This document shows positions 45,752 through 56,595 of a DNA stretch of 64,000 bases, piece after piece. This stretch comes from Epiperipatus broadwayi (taxonomy: Eukaryota > Onychophora > Udeonychophora > Euonychophora > Peripatidae). The stretch spans positions 4,162,928-4,226,927 of the forward strand of contig JAQFVV010012434.1 of NCBI GenBank assembly GCA_028023455.1, in the 5' to 3' direction. A program made the translations under genes and the position numbers. The notes under the pieces were generated by a model. It was not told the origin of the DNA, ran no database searches, and saw only the letters and a list, made by a program, of their open reading frames with translations. Each line of letters opens with the position of its first letter. The stretch's first letter is position 1.

Positions 45752-48162
45752 TCATTTCAAACTCCACCTTCCCTTAATATCAAAAGAAGTCTTCATAAGA
45801 TTGATAGCCTCAGAATCAAGGAATTTTATCATCAAAGTCTCCTTTATTCTTCTTTTTAACTCATTCTTTTCATAAAAAATAACCAAAGCATTGTTAAACA
45901 ATATTCTATGACCTGTATTCAATTCATGAATATATAAAGATGAGTTAAGATACCTATGTTTAACTCTACTTATATGAACCTTAACCCTTTCATTAAGGCT
46001 AAATTTACTCTGGCCTACCTCTGGCCTACATAAAATTTACCACAACTACATGGAATTTTATAAACAATACCAGGAATAGACCTACTATCAATAGATTGCT
46101 TTGAACCATTAAGTAATGAATTCAAATCAGAACCTTTTCTCCATGCAACCTTCTTTCCACCTAACAAATGACTATTCCTATAAACCAAATTATAAATTGA
46201 TGCTTTAAATGGTAAAGACATATAATCATCATCCTTACCAACAAAATTCTTATCATCCAAATCACGACTATAGACATTATTATTAAATACCACTTTTTTT
46301 AATAAAATCATGACTATAACCCAATTCTACATATTCAGCAGCAAATTGACTTTTTTGAATATCAGCATCATTATTAAAATTATTAAGCCTTCTATTCCGA
46401 CAACAAAAATTCAACAAAGACATTTTTTTATGTATAAAAGGCTGATAACTATCAGGCCTAATCATATTTCTCAAATTTTTAGGTTTTATAAAATGACTAC
46501 AAAACAAAACATCATTAACCTTCTCAACATTTAAATCTAAAAACTTTAATTTTACAAAATCAAAACCACCCCCCCCTCAATTGTAAACTTAATACTAGAA
46601 TCAAAACCATTCAATCCACATAAAAACTATTTTAATTTCTCTTTCTGAATAACAGACAAACAATCATCAACATACCTAACAAATAATTTAATAGAACATG
46701 AAAACATATTAATAATACTACACTCCAAATAATCAATATAGACACCACACATCAATGGAGAAATGACATAACCAATAACCCAACCATCTCTAATCTTATA
46801 AAACACATCATTAGACATAAAATACATTGAATCCTCTAACAGCAAAAGCAAATCATGAAAAACCTTAATCTTATCTGCAGAAAAACATTCTATTTTTTTT
46901 TTAAATTGAAAGAAAAACATCAATACTTTTTAATCTATTAACCAATTGGTACATATTTTCATGGTCTAAACTACCAAAAACACAATCATTATCCAAAACA
47001 AAACCATTTATTTTCTTAAAAGCTTCAAAGGAAGAAGAAACACAAAATTGACCCAGTTTTATATAATCCTTAAAATATCTTATAATAAATTTTAATATTT
47101 TATCAACAATTCCTCCTGTAAAATCAAAAATACATCTCAAAGGAAAATTATCTTTATGAGACTTCAAATTAAAGAAAACCTTTGGAGCCACAAAATCACT
47201 AGGGTAACAATTTAAATAAGTAGCTCTATCAAAAATCTTTTTATTTTCCATAACTTTCATAATCTTAATTAATTTAGATTTTATTTTTTTACCAGGATCA
47301 GAATCTAAAATAGCATATTTTCCATTATTTAATTCTAAAGAAACTTTACTTTTAAAATCAGTATTATTTAACAATACAAACTGGCCATCTTTATCTTCTT
47401 TTAATAATACAACATCATTGGCTTTCAATCTTTTTTTAACAAAACTAATTTCCTTAGGTCAAAAACAAATTTTTCTCTTTTAAGTAATTGACTATTCAAA
47501 ATAACCTGTAAAGACATTTTATTTTCATCAGAAATATTACTATTACTTTCAATTGCAGAAACAAAATCAAAAATTAAACTTCTACTAGGAAACAGAACAA
47601 AACCAGGACCCTTAGCTAAAATAGCCAAATCAGATACATTCAAAATATAATTTGACAAATTTAAAACAGATGAAGCATCAGGCCTATTTTTATAAGACCC
47701 AAATCTAAACTCTTTTCCTTTCACAAAACTTTTATTTTCAGCCTTTCCAATCAACCATTTAAATTTCTTGAAATACTTATTATTATAAGTGATTTCACAC
47801 TTACTCCTAAACCACTTTAAAAAAGAATTTAAAACAGAATAATTAAAATTCCTTCTAAAATCCAACTTTCTTTTAAACATTTTATAACTATCAATTAGAT
47901 TAGATAAACTACTCATAATCTGTATAATAAATTGTTTAAGAATAAATCTTTTAAAATTTAAAATAAAATCACAATTAGAAAATAAAACCAATTTCCTATC
48001 CAATTTAATATTACATGAATTAGGAAACACATTGCAAAACCTACAAGACTTAAGAAAATTAACCTGAGCCTTTAAAGATTCAATTCTATTAGACATATTA
48101 ATTAACTTTTTTATTTCTAAAATTTCTACACAAGAAAAATTATCATACAAAATCTGCCACAT
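45752..48162 (-). pseudogene. PLE-1 copy A: full-length RT/GIY-YIG frame with frameshifts
   Basis: This is the only copy that keeps the N-terminal region. It begins MWQILYDNFSCVEILEIKKL at 48162 and contains the PLE-typical VLNLSNYILNVSDLAILAKG, then the RT and the C-terminal GIY-YIG domain. Compared with copy B it has frameshifts in homopolymers near 47430 (A/T run), 46893 (T run), 46568 (C run) and 46293 (T run), a nonsense change near 46630, and an 8-bp duplication near 46016. The motif A region reads SLDHENMYQ where copy B has SLDIENMYQ. Without these lesions the reading frame would be about 800 codons, the usual size for the family. Confidence 0.88.
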
Positions 48163-48572
48163 ACTGAAAGAAAATTAATAACTATACAAAACAAAATAAT
48201 ACAAATAATAACAAACAAAAAACACAAAATAATACAAATTAATAATACAAATAGACAAAACAAAGCAAATAAAATATAAAATTCACTAAACTATAAAACA
48301 CTATTCAAAATATTAAACAGTATACCTAATTAGAAAACCAAAACTGCCTAACACTATAATTATCTTATAAAACTGCCACATACTAAAAGAAAATTAATAA
48401 CTATACAAATACAAACAAATAATAAGTAATAAACAAAATACAAAAAAAAAAATTAGTATTACAAATACACAAAACAAAACAAATAAAATATGAAATTTAC
48501 AAAACCATATATGACTATTCAAAATATTAAATTGTATACCCAAATAGAAAAACAAAACTGTCTAACACTATA
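48148..48572 (-). repeat. Duplicated 5' region (pseudo-LTR) between PLE-1 A and B
   Basis: Two diverged copies of about 200 bp, 48148-48349 and about 48365-48572. Each runs from ctgccacatact through aattaataactatacaaa to ctg(c/t)ctaacactata. The nearer copy covers the start codon of copy A, and the farther one merges with the 3' end of copy B. This corresponds to the pLTR made by tandem Penelope copies and would be expected to hold the promoter. Confidence 0.75.
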
Positions 48573-48751
48573 CTAGCAAAAAATAAAAATGCAAAACCAT
48601 AAAACAATACAGTACTAGATTAAATTCAAAATTTTACCAAAATCCTTACACAACCATGGTTTCATCTACTACAAATAGACCTTCTCAAGTGAAAATCAAC
48701 CTAAAGGAAAACATATATATATATATACAAACAAACAAACCTTCCCATAAT

Positions 48752-50389
48752 TCATTTCAAACTCCACCTTCCCTTAATATCAAAAGAAGTCTTCATAAGA
48801 TTGATAGCCTCAGAATCAAGGAGTTTTATCATCAAAGTCTCCTTTATTCTTCTTTTTAACTCATTCTTTTCATAAAAAATAACCGAAGCATTGTCAAACA
48901 ATATTCTATGACCTGTATTCAATTCATGAATATATAAAGCTGAGTTAAGATACCTATGTTTAACTCTACTTATATGAACCTTAACCCTTTCATTAAGGCT
49001 AAATTTACTCTGGCCTACATAAAATTTACCACAACTACATGGAATTTTATAAACAATACCAGGAATAGACCTACTATCAATAGACTGCTTTGAACCATTA
49101 AGTAATGAATTCAAATCAGAACCTTTCCTCCATGCAACCTTCTTTCCACCTAACAAATGACTATTCCTATAAACCAAATTATAAATTGATGCTTTAAATG
49201 GTAAAGACATATAATCATCATCCTTACCAACAAAATTCTTATCATCCAAATCACGACTATAAACATTATTATTAAATACCACTTTTTTAATAAAATCATG
49301 ACTATAACCCAATTCTACATATTCAGCAGCAAATTGACTTTTTTGAATATCAGCATCATTATTAAAATTATTAAGCCTTCTATTCCGACAACAAAAATTC
49401 AACAAAGACATTTTTTTATGTATAAAAGGCTGATAACTATCAGGCCTAATCATATTTCTCAAATTTTTAGGTTTTATAAAATGACTACAAAACAAAACAT
49501 CATTAACCTTCTCAACATTTAAATCTAAAAACTTTAATTTTACAAAATCAAAACCACCCCCCTCAATTGTAAACTTAATACTAGAATCAAAACCATTCAA
49601 TCCACATAAAAACTCTTCTAATTTCTCTTTCTGAATAACAAACAAACAATCATCAACATACCTAACAAATAATTTAATAGAACATGAAAACATATTAATA
49701 ATACTACACTCCAAATAATCAATATAGACAGCACACATCAATGGAGAAATGACATAACCAATAACCCAACCTTCTCTAATCTTATAAAACACATCATTAG
49801 ACATAAAATACATTGAATCCTCTAACAGCAAAAGCAAATCATGAAAAACCTTAATCTTATCTGCAGAAAAACATTCTAATTTTTTTAAAATTGAAAGAAA
49901 AACATCAATACTTTTTAATCTATTAACCGATTGGTACATATTTTCAATGTCTAAACTACCAAAAACACAATCATCATCCAAAACAAAACCATTTATTTTC
50001 TTAAAAGCTTCAAAGGAAGAAGAAACACAAAATTGACCCAGTTTTATATAATCCTTAAAATATCTTATAATAAATTTTGATATTTTATCAACAATTCCTT
50101 CTGTAAAATCAAAAATACATCTCAAAGGAAAATTATCTTTATGAGACTTCAAATTAAAGAAAACCTTTGGAGCCACAAAATCACTAGGGTAACAATTTAA
50201 ATAAGTAGCTCTATCAAAAATCTTTTTATTTTCCATAATTTTCATAATCTTAATTAATTTAGATTTTATTTTTTTACCAGGATCAGAATCTAAAATAGCA
50301 TATTTTCCATTATTTAATTCTAAAGAAACTTTACTTTTAAAATCAATATTATTTAACAATACAAACCGGCCACCTTTATCTTCTTTCAA
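48752..50389 (-). CDS. PLE-1 copy B: RT plus GIY-YIG endonuclease, open 545-codon frame
   Basis: Open frame to TGA at 48752-48754. Residues from the first Met: RT entry KEDKGGRFVLL (2-12, family KADKG..VV); KVFFNLKSHKD; motif A GSLDIENMYQSV (144-155, Asp 147); motif B-like GYVISPLMCAVYID (211-224); motif C VRYVDDCLFVI (242-252, YVDD 244-247). The GIY-YIG domain is PGIVYKIPCSCGKFYVGQ (443-460), with the CxC pair at 451-453 and the HELNTGH part of the CCHH motif at 488-494. In the family, RT and endonuclease act together in target-primed reverse transcription in the nucleus. The N-terminal third is missing because the inverted copy C begins at 50387, so the apparent Met is not a native start. 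The domain order excludes the N-terminal-endonuclease Naiad/Chlamys types. Confidence 0.9.
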   Translation of the reverse strand: MKEDKGGRFVLLNNIDFKSKVSLELNNGKYAILDSDPGKKIKSKLIKIMKIMENKKIFDRATYLNCYPSDFVAPKVFFNLKSHKDNFPLRCIFDFTEGIVDKISKFIIRYFKDYIKLGQFCVSSSFEAFKKINGFVLDDDCVFGSLDIENMYQSVNRLKSIDVFLSILKKLECFSADKIKVFHDLLLLLEDSMYFMSNDVFYKIREGWVIGYVISPLMCAVYIDYLECSIINMFSCSIKLFVRYVDDCLFVIQKEKLEEFLCGLNGFDSSIKFTIEGGGFDFVKLKFLDLNVEKVNDVLFCSHFIKPKNLRNMIRPDSYQPFIHKKMSLLNFCCRNRRLNNFNNDADIQKSQFAAEYVELGYSHDFIKKVVFNNNVYSRDLDDKNFVGKDDDYMSLPFKASIYNLVYRNSHLLGGKKVAWRKGSDLNSLLNGSKQSIDSRSIPGIVYKIPCSCGKFYVGQSKFSLNERVKVHISRVKHRYLNSALYIHELNTGHRILFDNASVIFYEKNELKRRIKETLMIKLLDSEAINLMKTSFDIKGRWSLK

Positions 50390-51528
50390 TTTTAAAAAAA
50401 ATTAGAATGTTTTTCTGCAGATAAGATTAAGGTTTTTCATGATTTGCTTTTGCTGTTAGAGGATTCAATGTATTTTATGTCTAATGATGTGTTTTATAAG
50501 ATTAGAGAAGGTTGGGTTATTGGTTATGTCATTTCTCCATTGATGTGTGTTGTCTATATTGATTATTTGGAGTGTAGTATTATTAATATGTTTTCATGTT
50601 CTATTAAATTATTTGTTAGATATGTTGATGATTGTTTGTTTGTTATTCAGAAAGAGAAATTAGAAGAGTTTTTATGTGGATTGAATGGTTTTGATTCTAG
50701 TATTAAGTTTACAATTGAGGGGAGTGGTTTTGATTTTGTAAAATTAAAGTTTTTAGATTTAAATGTTGAGAAGGTTAATGATGTTTTGTTTTGTAGTCAT
50801 TTTATAAAACCTAAAAATTTGAGAAATATGATTAGGCCTGATAGTTATCAGCCTTTTATACATAAAAAATGTCTTTGTTGAATTTTTGTTGTCGGAATAG
50901 AAGGCTTAATAATTTTAATAATGATGCTGATATTCAAAAAAGTCAATTTGCTGCTGAATATGTAGAATTGGGTTATAGTCATGATTTTATTAAAAAAGTG
51001 GTATTTAATAATAATGTTTATAGTCGTGATTTGGATGATAAGAATTTTGTTGGTAAGGATGATGATTATATGTCTTTACCATTTAAAGCATCAATTTATA
51101 ATTTGGTTTATAGGAATAGTCATTTGTTAGGTGGAAAGAAGGTTGCATGGAGGAAAGGTTCTGATTTGAATTCATTACTTAATGGTTCAAAGCAGTCTAT
51201 TGATAGTAGGTCTATTCCTGGTATTGTTTATAAAATTCCATGTAGTTGTGGTAAATTTTATGTAGGCCAGAGTAAATTTAGCCTTAATGAAAGGGTTAAG
51301 GTTCATATAAGTAGAGTTAAACATAGGTATCTTAACTCAGCTTTATATATTCATGAATTGAATACAGGTCATAGAATATTGTTTGACAATGCTTTGGTTA
51401 TTTTTTATGAAAAGAATGAGTTAAAAAGAAGAATAAAGGAGACTTTGATGATAAAACTCCTTGATTCTGAGGCTATCAATCTTATGAAGACTTCTTTTGA
51501 TATTAAGGGAAGGTGGAGTTTGAAATGA
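50387..51528 (+). pseudogene. PLE-1 copy C: inverted, 5'-truncated, one frameshift
   Basis: Starts within the RT (equivalent of ILKKLECFSADK of copy B) and runs to the same C-terminus RWSLK at 51528. It retains YVDD and the complete GIY-YIG domain. A missing A in the A run near 50866 splits the frame (50444-50881 and 50869-51528). Changes from copy B are few (MCVVY for MCAVY, EGSG for EGGG, DNALV for DNASV). It lacks motif A, so it is not an active RT. Confidence 0.9.
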
Positions 51529-51700
51529 ATTATGGGAAGGTTTGTTTGTTTGTATATATATATATATATGTTTTCCTTTAGGTTGATTTTCACTTGAGAA
51601 GGTCTATTTGTATTAGATGAAACCATGGTTGTGTAAGGATTTTGGTAAAATTTTGAATTTAATCTAGTACTGTATTGTTTTATGGTTTTGCATTTATATA

Positions 51701-52420
51701 TATATTTTCATCTGTTTTGATGTTTATTTAGCATCATCACTCTTTATTATTTTTTAAATTTGTCTTAAAATATCAATCAATCTTTATTTATCTTTTATTT
51801 ATTTTATTTATCTTCCTTCTATATATCTATCAGAAGTTCTCTATATCCAAATATATCTCAATCTAATTATTTTTTATAATTATGAAAGTATACTAAAATA
51901 AAAATAAAAACTATACTAAAATAAAAATATATAACATGTCTCATTTTTAACATTTTTTTCATCTAGTTTTAACACATTTCTGAAAAAGGCTTACTAAAGA
52001 TAGTTTATATATTGCAATTTTTACTCTAATTTTATATACTTGCTTCCAATTTTATTTAATCAATTTCTTCAAATTATTTTAAAGTTATAAATTGAAGAAG
52101 AGTTAACTGATAAGTCTTTCATTCAAAAATAATCTTATGCTTCAATTTTTTAACTATTGTTTGCCAAAATTTATTTGAGGAAACTATCTTTGGGACATCT
52201 AAAAGTTTATTTATAAGATGATTCACAATCAATGTTCTAAATATAAACAGAGTTTTACTAAAACGAAATAAAATATGAAAAGAAAGTAATCATAATGCCC
52301 AAACCTTAAACAAGTTGAAATCAAAAACAATTCATTTATTTAATTACAATAAAGACATAAGACATATTCAAAGCAAATAACACATGGTCTCATCTTATAC
52401 AATTTTCAGGAGCAAACTCA
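51701..52420. other. AT-rich intergenic sequence
   Basis: No gene recognised. The start of this stretch (tctgttttgatgtttat, about 51709) weakly resembles the terminal cagttttgattt of copy A, so PLE-1 copy C may extend to about 51725. Confidence 0.5.
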
Positions 52421-52710
52421 TATTTATTAATGTGATGGGATGAGAGGCAATGTGGCTTCTCCTTTATCAGAGTCAGAAATGTCTCAGTCACAATGCCCAG
52501 AGAAACCTGTTAGCAGCCATACCCTTCTGCCTTCCATTCCCCACTCTAAGTTTTTCAGTATTCTTCACTACCCTGCTCATCCCATTTCCACAACATTATC
52601 TTTGTAACATCTATGGTCTTTATATCTAAATCCCTCTTATCTACCCCCAAATCCAGCCTAAAAACCAAGAACCCACTTTCTATATAATCAATTTTTTTAT
52701 ATTTATTTTT

Positions 52711-53170
52711 CTACAACCTCATTATTTGTACCCATTCTGCTTGCAAACATTTACATTCAATTAACAAATGCCTAATATTTTCTATGCCTTCTTTACATAA
52801 CTTACAGACTAAGTCACCCATATTTTTCCATTTATGTATATATTCCCTTGTTGCTAAAGATCCTGTTAGAGTCTTAAACAGTAAACTACTTTCCTTGCTA
52901 TTATCATAAATTACCATACCAAAAATTCTGTTTACTTTATTAAATTTAAACTCTTTTCACCCCCCATACTAGTTCTCCATCTTCCAACTCACTAATTTTT
53001 ATTAATGCATCTATTCTTCTATCCCATTCCTTAACCCTATAAATACTCAACAATTCTCCTAACACAATCATCCCACTTTTTGTATAAGTATACTGATATA
53101 AATTTTTATCTAAATTCTTTGGATACCATACTACATTCTTCACCCATCTTGTTGCTTGTTCTTTACTCAT
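52711..53170 (-). pseudogene. LINE-X ORF2 C-terminal region with zinc-binding motif
   Basis: Two frames: 53170-52946 (MSKEQATRWVKNVVWYPKNL...) and 52917-52711, which holds REYIHKWKNMGDLVCKLC followed by ENIRHLLIECKCLQAEW. This gives the C..C...H....C arrangement of LINE zf-RVT regions. A stop and a shift of about 30 bp separate the two. Confidence 0.75.
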
Positions 53171-53299
53171 AACTCAATGAAATACTATTTTGGCTATTCT
53201 GCTATTATTCATAAATTGCAATCTACTGAACACTTTCATTTTGCATCTCTCATATAAAAACATGAATATCCCATTTCTCTCTGAAATGCCTCCTTTGCT

Positions 53300-54490
53300 G
53301 TCCACATATTTGTATCTAATGCATGCCTTACTTTACTACTGTTCTTTGTACCTTTTCTAAATAATCTAACACCTCTTTACTAACACATAAAGCATCATTA
53401 CCAAAAGTTAATCTTGCTGCTGCCATTCCCTTCCATACAATTCTAGCTACATATTTATTAAATGAAACACTGTTTATTTCTTTATCAGTCCCTATCTTTT
53501 CTTTGCTTCATTTATCAATATTGTTCTCCCATTCATCCAAGCAATTTCTCTGATTTCTTAAGACGATTCCCAAATAGTTATACATATTTACCACATTTTT
53601 TATATCTCCCAATAAAAATTATTTCTCTTTTCTTTCTCCAGTATTTATCATCATTACTTTTAATTTTTCTTCACTAAATTTAATTGCCATCTTTTTATTT
53701 ACTCTTGTGTATGTCTTCAGCATAACTGCGCACAAATTGATATCATCCACAAATAAAAAACATAATAATATATTTATTCCTTTGCCACTTATTAATGGTA
53801 TCTCTTACCTCTCTTTCTAGTTTTTCTATTGCTCTCTCCATTTTTGTCAGATATACCAAAAAAAATAGGTAACATTCTTGCCTTAGTCCCACTGCATTTT
53901 TTAACTTTAACTGTTTCTATATTCCTTAATTGATAAGTATAATAATTATTTTCATATAATCTCTTAATAAGATCCACTAAAGCTCCATTTATTTCCAAAT
54001 TTATTTAACTTACAATCTATTTTATTTACTCTATCATATGCCTTGTGTATATCTATAAAAGCCATATAAAATGGACTACCTTTATTCCTATTCATATCTA
54101 CAAGTTGTGTAACTACAAATAAACTATCTCCTATATGCCTATCTGATTGAAAAACTCCTTGCATTTCTTCCACTATATTATTTTCTTCCATCCACTTTAT
54201 GACTCTACCATATACATGAACATTTTATATAACACTGTTGTTACTGCTATTGATCTATAATTGTTTAACTTTCTATGACCACTGCTCTTCCTTTTAAATA
54301 GTAACCTTACTCTTGTATTATTCCAGTCATCTGGAAATTCTCTTTTCTGTAGCATCTTATTAAAACATGATAATAGGTTTAATTTTGCCCTATTTCATAA
54401 ATTCATCATAATCTCTGTTGCTGATCCATTTAAATATCTTGCTTTTCCACTTTTATATTTCTTTCCTGCTTCATTTAATTCATTTTCTGT
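53300..54490 (-). pseudogene. LINE-X reverse transcriptase core, broken
   Basis: Frames give WNNTRVRLLFKRKSSGHRKL and NYRSIAVTTVLYKMF (about 54330-54240), then QSDRHIGDSLFVVTQLVDMN and motif A in YMAFIDIHKAYDRV (54191-53964), then GALVDLIKRLYENN (53990-53940). A motif C-like position falls near 53740 (plus-strand atatcatccacaaat; minus-strand VDDI). Many stops and indels; inactive. Confidence 0.75.
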
Positions 54491-54508
54491 AAACTAATAT
54501 TCTCATTA

Positions 54509-54980
54509 CTATATGCATTCCTGCTTGTTATGACTCTGTTCTTCACATGTAGCATCTTTTTTTATATTCCTTACATACTTATTTGAAATTTTCTTCAATT
54601 CTTCTCTAGAATTACACTCTATTCTCACATCATCTACTACTACTACTTCTCTCTTCTCTACATCCCTTCTTTTAATATATGGCCAAAATTTTTTACTCCT
54701 ATATTTTCCATTTTTATTAATATCCTCCAAAAATTTATTATTTAATTTCATTCTCTATTTCAAACAATTCCTTTTTTAAAAAATACTTTTCCCATTTAAC
54801 ATTAACATCTTTTTACTTTATTTTTAATAGCACACTTATATTCTCTGCATGCTTTTTCCTCTCTTTTACACTTTATTAACTCTCACTTTTTTATTCCTTT
54901 TATTTTTCACCCTAAAACCATATTTGCCACTTTTTCTATTTCACCACACCAGTTCTTATATTCATATTCACCAAAATCTT
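54509..54980 (-). pseudogene. LINE-X linker between endonuclease and RT
   Basis: Contains MKLNNKFLEDINKNGKYRSK and KKFWPYIKRRD (54751-54640), the W..I....R motif preceding LINE RTs. Upstream, next to the Merlin insertion, it reads KEIMEDFGEYEYKNWCGEIE. Confidence 0.6.
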
Positions 54981-54992
54981 CCATTATTTCTT

Positions 54993-56471
54993 TGTTACTT
55001 TCTGATTTTGCCCTATGCCACCACTTGAGAGCAGTTATTTCCAATAGTCAGAGATAATTATACAGTTGCAGGGATTAGTGTTTAATGAAAGTAAATAAAT
55101 CACATAATTGTGACTTGTGAATTTTTAAATTTATTATATAAAAATAGGACAAAATGATATACTACAGTGAATCAGAATGCATTTCACAAATATGTGATTA
55201 TTTGCTCACTAAAATCAAAAACTGCACTGATTGTCCTTTTATGCTCAAGATGATGAGAATTTGCGATCTACCAGTCACAGAATATGAGGCAGTGGAATTT
55301 TTCTAAATCCTGCCCTCTCAAAAAGGTTGCACTAATGGCTATGGTATGACATTGTACTTTGCCTGAACCCTGGAATGGTGATGTAATTTAAAAGTCTGCC
55401 AACACTGTATAGTGCTACATAAAGACACATAGTTTGAAGGCTTTAAAATAATGTTTTTAACAGTCATCCAATTTCTTTATTATTGAAGTAGAGATACCAT
55501 GACAATTTAATGTATAAAACATGAATTGGGTTTGTGCAAAGACACTGCCATTTCTTGGAACAGTTATCTAAGAGAAGTGTGCAAAGAAAGTTTATTGATT
55601 CAGCTATTGTGCAAAATTGGAGAATCTGGAAAAAATGTAGAAGTCAATGAAAATCTCTTTACAAAATGAAAGAACCAACAAAGGAGAATACTCTCACAAC
55701 AATGGTTATTCAGTCATTTATGCTGGGAAAGCAAAGAGTGTTTTATTGTCACTGTTCCATTTCAGACAGTAATTATTCTCCATTCAACAAAATATAGCAC
55801 AAAAATTAATAATTTATTCTGACTGTTGGAAAGCCTATAAAACTGATGAATTAAGAAACACAGGATTTGAACATTTTAAAGTTAATCACAGTTATAATTT
55901 TGTGGATCCTTCTACTGGGGCACATACCCAAAACATAGAAAGACTTTGGGGTTTACGTTAATGGTACAACAAAAGACAGAGGGCAACTGCTTGTGAACAC
56001 ATGGATTCCTATTTAGCGGAGTTCATGTGGCAGTGATTGCATCAAGAAGATTTCTTTGTCACAATTTTAGAATCCATTAGCAAAGTGTAATTTTTTTTTA
56101 TTACTTTCAATTTGTTTGTTTTTTTATTTTAATTAAACATTAGAATACAAAATTTTTTTTGTCTTTTTTACTTTCACTTTCATTAAATACTTCCGATTGC
56201 AATACATACTACCAATTTGTTAGTAATTACATATTTTATTTTATTTTTATTCTTTGATTAAATACCAAATTATTGTTTATTTTAGTATATTAGTTAGTAT
56301 TTAAGTTATTGTTGTTTTTTTATTTTAATTAAATGTTAAAATACAAAATTGTTGTTTGTATTTTTTTACTTCAACTATCATTAAACATTAGTACCTGCAA
56401 CTGTATAATTATCTCCTATTATTGGAAATAAGTGCCCTCAAGTGGTGACATTGGGCAAAATAGGAAAGTAC
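54993..56471 (+). mobile_element. Merlin (IS1595-like) DNA transposon nested in LINE-X
   Basis: Terminal inverted repeats of about 100 bp (about 54995-55095 and 56375-56471) share attttgccc, accacttgag, ttatttccaat and gataattatacagttgcagg. The flanking octamer tatttctt (54985-54992 and 56472-56479) is a candidate target-site duplication of the size reported for Merlin. A plus-strand transposase relic lies between. The insertion is antisense to LINE-X and postdates it. An internal direct repeat of about 98 bp (56113-56211 versus 56311-56409) duplicates the inner part of the right TIR. Confidence 0.85.
55190..56095 (+). pseudogene. Merlin transposase relic
   Basis: Frames in order: a zinc-ribbon-like N-terminus (AVEFF...KGCTNGYGMTLYF, about 55290-55365); GESGKNVEVNENLF (about 55620-55660), where the family has VEIDES, so the first catalytic Asp reads as Asn; RRILSQQWLFSHL...KECFIVTVP; IYSDCWKAYKTDEL (about 55810, second Asp); and VNHSYNFVDPSTGAHTQNIE (about 55880-55945), then RLW, with the third acidic residue. 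Several stops and frame changes mean no active protein. In the family this DDE enzyme performs cut-and-paste transposition. Confidence 0.85.
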
Positions 56472-56595
56472 TATTTCTTCTACTTTTATTTTATATTCTT
56501 CTAACTTATGTTCTTATTATTCATTCTCCATTCACATCTTTCACTATTCTTTCTACTTTTATTACTATTCTTCATCATATTTCTAACCACTTCTA

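Larger units (their letters stand above)
45554..51700. mobile_element. PLE-1 Penelope-like array: two tandem copies plus one inverted
   Basis: Copies A (minus, 45554-48572) and B (minus, about 48550-50386) are head-to-tail. Copy C (plus, 50387 to about 51700) is 5'-truncated and joined head-to-head to B. All three end in the same 3' sequence (ttttatggttttgcattt in sense). B and C differ by only a few residues over more than 370 codons. The B/C arms of about 1.3 kb with a spacer of about 0.5 kb form a large palindrome. Tandem and inverted partial copies are a known property of Penelope elements. Confidence 0.92.

Noticed and set aside
46310-46534. Plus-strand frame of 74 codons repeated at 49298-49522
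   Set aside because: It is identical in both places only because it is the antisense shadow of the PLE-1 coding sequence in copies A and B.
47510-47560. CTGATGA word on the minus strand inside PLE-1, considered because Penelope pLTRs can carry hammerhead ribozymes
   Set aside because: It lies inside the conserved coding frame (ISDENK) and no GAAA with matching helices follows. No hammerhead was found in the 5' repeat region either.
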